The position numbers and the translations under genes are program-made. 64,000 nucleotides of DNA from Edaphochlamys debaryana (lineage: Eukaryota; Chlorophyta; Chlorophyceae; Chlamydomonadales): the NCBI GenBank assembly GCA_016858145.1, contig JAEHOE010000022.1, positions 1,054,001-1,118,000 on the forward strand, written 5' to 3'. Of this stretch, positions 61,401-64,000 are shown in pieces. How positions within the stretch are numbered: the first letter of the stretch is position 1; every line of letters starts with the position of its first letter. The notes under the pieces were generated by a model. It was not told the DNA's origin. It saw only the letters and a program-made list of their open reading frames with translations, and did no database searches.

Positions 61401-63607
61401 GAGGGGGTGGGGAGGGGGGCGGAGGGCAGGGGCACGGGTGGATGGAAGCAAGGGCAGCGGTAAGGAGGGCGGGTGCGGGGCCAGAGGCTATAGGGTCACC
61501 CGCTCTGCATCGCCTGCATCCCTACCAGAAGAGAGCGAGCACCAACCGCGCAGCCCCCGGCACCGGCACCGGCGACTGGCGACCTCGGCACCGACACGGC
61601 TCCCGCCCGGCACCGGCCACTCACGTAGTGCCTCAGGATGGCGGTGCACATGCCGTTGTCGCCTCGCCGCGCGCAGAGGTGGAGCGCCGTGGAACCTCGG
61701 GGGCTGCGCGGGAGCGTTGGGTGGCGGGGTCACGGGGGACGTCAAGACGAAAGACGACTTCGCTCCCTACGCTCCGTCCGGCATGACTAATAACCGTACC
61801 GGTGCCCAGTCCACGTGGCACCCACCACGTGATCCAGCCGTCCCCCTCGTGCCAGCTCCGCGCCGCCACGTTGGCCCCCCCCTGCAGCAGCGCCGCCAGC
61901 GCCCGCGGCTGCGCGGCGGCGGCGGCGAAGTGGAGAGGCGCGTAGCCGGCGTGTGTGGGCAGGTCCACCAGCCTGCGAAGGCAGAGCGGGGGACTCCAAT
62001 CAGCTGGGGGGCGGAGTGCACAAGAACCGTGCACGGGTTCGTCGCCGGCGTATGCGGGCAGGTCGACCTGGGTAGGCTGGTCCACCAGCCTGTGGTGGGG
62101 CCGACGAGGGAAGCCCGTGAGGGGCTGCCACTAAGCTATGCGCGGAGGCAGGGGGCCGCATGCCGGCCTGATCGTCCCGAGGGACGTGCGCAGGCTCCTG
62201 CGGCGCCCCTGTGACTCAGTGGCCCCAGGCCCCAGCTGGGGCGTGGGAGTCCTGTTTGTATGTGTGGGCCCGCCGTGCGCGGGCGCGAGATCGCACGCAC
62301 CTGAAGACCAGGTTCCGGGTGCCCCTCGGCTGACGCGCGCTGGCGGGGTGCTGCAGGATCTGCGGTGGGGGGAAGGACCGGAGGAGCAGTGCATTCAGGG
62401 CAACTCGAGTGAGCGGGGGAGCCGAAGGCGCGGTGAATAGCCGGCCGGTTGACTACCGGGCCCGCGAAGCCCAACCGGAGGAGCAGGGGCTGTGGGTGGC
62501 CATGTCTGGAAGCCAGAGCAGGGGGACGAAGAGAGGGAGGAGGGGGGATGACGCGGGAGCAGGAGGAGGAGGCAAAGGAAGCGCCAAGACGGCCAGGCCA
62601 GTGCCTCCAAGAGCACGCCCCGCTTCCTCACCGCTGTGATGACCTCGCCATGGCCTCGTAGGGCGGCGTGGTGCCTGGAGAGAGGGGACGAGGGGGCGCA
62701 GGGGCGCAGAATCGAGGACGTGAGGGCAGGGAGGGTCGGTGAGGCTGCGGTGGACCCCCGCAGGAACACGGCTGGCGTCCGGCAGAAGAGCAGCGCTACC
62801 CTCACACTCTCAACAAGGGGACCAGGGAGCCATGACTCGACCCCGTCCGGCCCTTGCGATGCCTGCTAGACTTGAGCCAGCCCCCACAACCACCGAGACG
62901 CACCCACGCAACCACCCCTCCAGCCGCTGCCGCCCCGGCCCCGCCTAAACCCCCTTCCCTCGCGCGCTGCTGCCCTAGCTGCCCCCCCTCAGAGCACTCA
63001 CAGGCTCGAGCACAGCCCGCGGTCTCGCGCCCAGGGGCTGGCGCCCGCCGCCAGGAGCGCCCGTACCACCCCCACGTGCCCCCTCTGCGCCGCCCGCATG
63101 ATGGGGGTGTGGCCCAACCAGTTGTGTGCGTTGAGGAGGCGCGGCAGCGTCAGCTGGGGCGGCTCGGGCGGGCGCCCTAGGAGGCCCTCGGAGATGCGCT
63201 GGGTTGGGGAGGAGGCAGGAGGGTCGCAATAAGGGGCACACCCAACGCGGCAGGGGTGAGGACGTGGTAAGGGGCAGGGAAGGCGACAGGGAAGGAGAAC
63301 ATTGCGTGCGTGAGCGTGCTGGGCGTGGGTAAGAATGCCTGGGATGCAGCAGGTTGTGTGGCGGGCAGGCCGGGCCCGTGTGGCTCACCTGCATCAAGGG
63401 GTTGGAGCGTCGATGTAGGGCCTCGCCCCCACGTGTGCTGCCCTCCCGCACGCCACCACTAACGCCTCCACCGATTGTGGTCGGCGGCGGTTGTTGCCGT
63501 TGATCTACATCCAAATGCGGATCCAGATCCTCGCTGTGCAGCTCATCCGCAAGGCGGGACAGCAGAGCGTCGAGGAGAGGCACGTGGCCCGATGAGGCAA
63601 CAATGTG
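58359..63607 (-). CDS. Ankyrin-repeat RING-finger E3 ubiquitin ligase, XBAT type; 5' end unresolved
   Basis: Minus-strand exons: 63607-63389, 63198-63002, 62674-62632, 62359-62301, 61972-61826, 61703-61625, 61374-61264, 60975-60871, 60644-58733 and 58450-58359; at least 987 residues. Ankyrin repeats: HVPLLDALLSRLADEL, LGHTPIMRAAQRGHVGVVRA, LHHAALRGHGEVITAILQ, AGYAPLHFAAAAAQPRALAA and GSTALHLCARRGDNGMC. A 640-residue disordered exon follows, with Tyr-Gly repeats (MYGI, SGYGI) and Gly/Pro/Ala sequence. The C-terminus is a C3HC4 RING: CGICFERAAILSLRPCDHVL, then CAQC, then CPFC, with CDHVLCAQC built across the last splice. This is the plan of plant XBAT31/32 ligases. An exon near 63750-63850 (LTSALAQLSPALPGVHRAFA) probably precedes, but its phase is unsettled and the true start may lie beyond the window. 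Confidence 0.87.
62038..62096 (-). repeat. Decayed duplicate of an ankyrin exon start within an intron
   Basis: On the minus strand this stretch reads RLVDQPTQVDLPAYAGD after a good acceptor (caccacag). It closely copies the beginning of the real exon at 61972 (RLVDLPTHAGYA). It sits in the intron just upstream of that exon and looks like a partial tandem exon duplication. Confidence 0.6.
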
Positions 63608-64000
63608 CTTGGGTCATGGGGGGTGGGAGAGGGGAAGAGGGAGGGGGAGAAACCGCTGAGAGCCCAGCAATACTGCCCAAGAGGAGGCAAGGGGCCAAGT
63701 ACGACAATATGTGTGGATCTCGATCCCAGTACTGCCATCAGCGGTAACTGACCGGCGGCGCCCGGCAGGGTCACCCCTGCGAACGCCCGGTGCACCCCAG
63801 GCAGGGCCGGGGAGAGCTGGGCCAGGGCCGAAGTGAGCTGGCACGCAGTTGTAGGATTGATTAGAGCTGGCTTGACGGAGAAGATTTTGCGGCATCGTCA
63901 CCGCAGGAGTGGTGGTGGCTGCTGGCCTTCCGCTGAGCAAACGGCCCAGTCGTCTACTGCCCTTCGTCTCGCATCCGGCCGACAGGGGCCAATCTATCCG
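63608..64000 (-). other. Probable 5' part of the RING gene, unresolved
   Basis: Minus-strand frames here include VHRAFAGVTLPGAAG (about 63805-63755) and, further up, MPQNLLRQASSNQSYN. An ATG with the latter could start the protein, but I could not join it in phase to the exon at 63607. The stretch may hold one or two short exons or continue past the window edge. Confidence 0.4.

Overview
The window looks like nuclear DNA of a flagellated chlorophycean green alga close to Chlamydomonas and Volvox. The grounds are: very GC-rich coding sequence broken into many short exons; small introns with C/T-rich 3' ends; TGTAA poly(A) signals downstream of several stop codons; proteins inflated by Ala/Gly/Pro/Gln-rich insertions; and the gene content (a PhoX-type extracellular phosphatase, an RJL-family GTPase of flagellates, a plant-type UXT sugar-nucleotide transporter and a nucleus-encoded mitochondrial S12). 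The species cannot be named from the sequence alone. All exon models are hand-built from splice sites, reading phase and similarity recalled from known families. Every gene called with high confidence has an exon sum divisible by three.

Layout. 177-4190 (+) acetoacetyl-CoA thiolase with a low-complexity insertion. 6259-10435 (-) UXT-type nucleotide-sugar transporter, separated by 178 bp from the divergent 10614-15138 (+) cytochrome P450. 15995-17601 (+) RJL small GTPase. 18464-19779 (-) mitochondrial ribosomal protein S12, divergent from 20222-22139 (+), an unrecognised small protein. 22140-25752 holds only weak coding evidence. 25753-30272 (-) a two-KH-domain RNA-binding protein with a large prion-like tail. 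32658-38055 (+) an ankyrin protein starting MGNC. 40186-41869 (+) a probable nuclear protein of unknown family. 43139-43411 or 43566 (+) a possible very small gene. 43713-54344 (-) a 34-exon PhoX phosphatase made of two tandem homologous halves. About 100 bp upstream of its start lies a roughly 360-bp segment that is repeated nearly identically 2.4 kb away. 58359 to at least 63607 (-) an ankyrin-RING E3 ligase of the XBAT type whose 5' end is unresolved and may leave the window.

The genes do not form a pathway or operon; this is an ordinary eukaryotic gene neighbourhood. The points most worth following are: the bipartite PhoX with its duplicated upstream segment; the two ankyrin genes, of which only one has a RING; the P450 lacking the usual I-helix acid/threonine pair; the large disordered KH protein; a run of GC-AG introns and 27-33-nt microexons; and a cryptic in-frame cassette exon in the MGNC ankyrin gene. 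I found no tRNA, rRNA, CRISPR array, intact transposon or viral gene.
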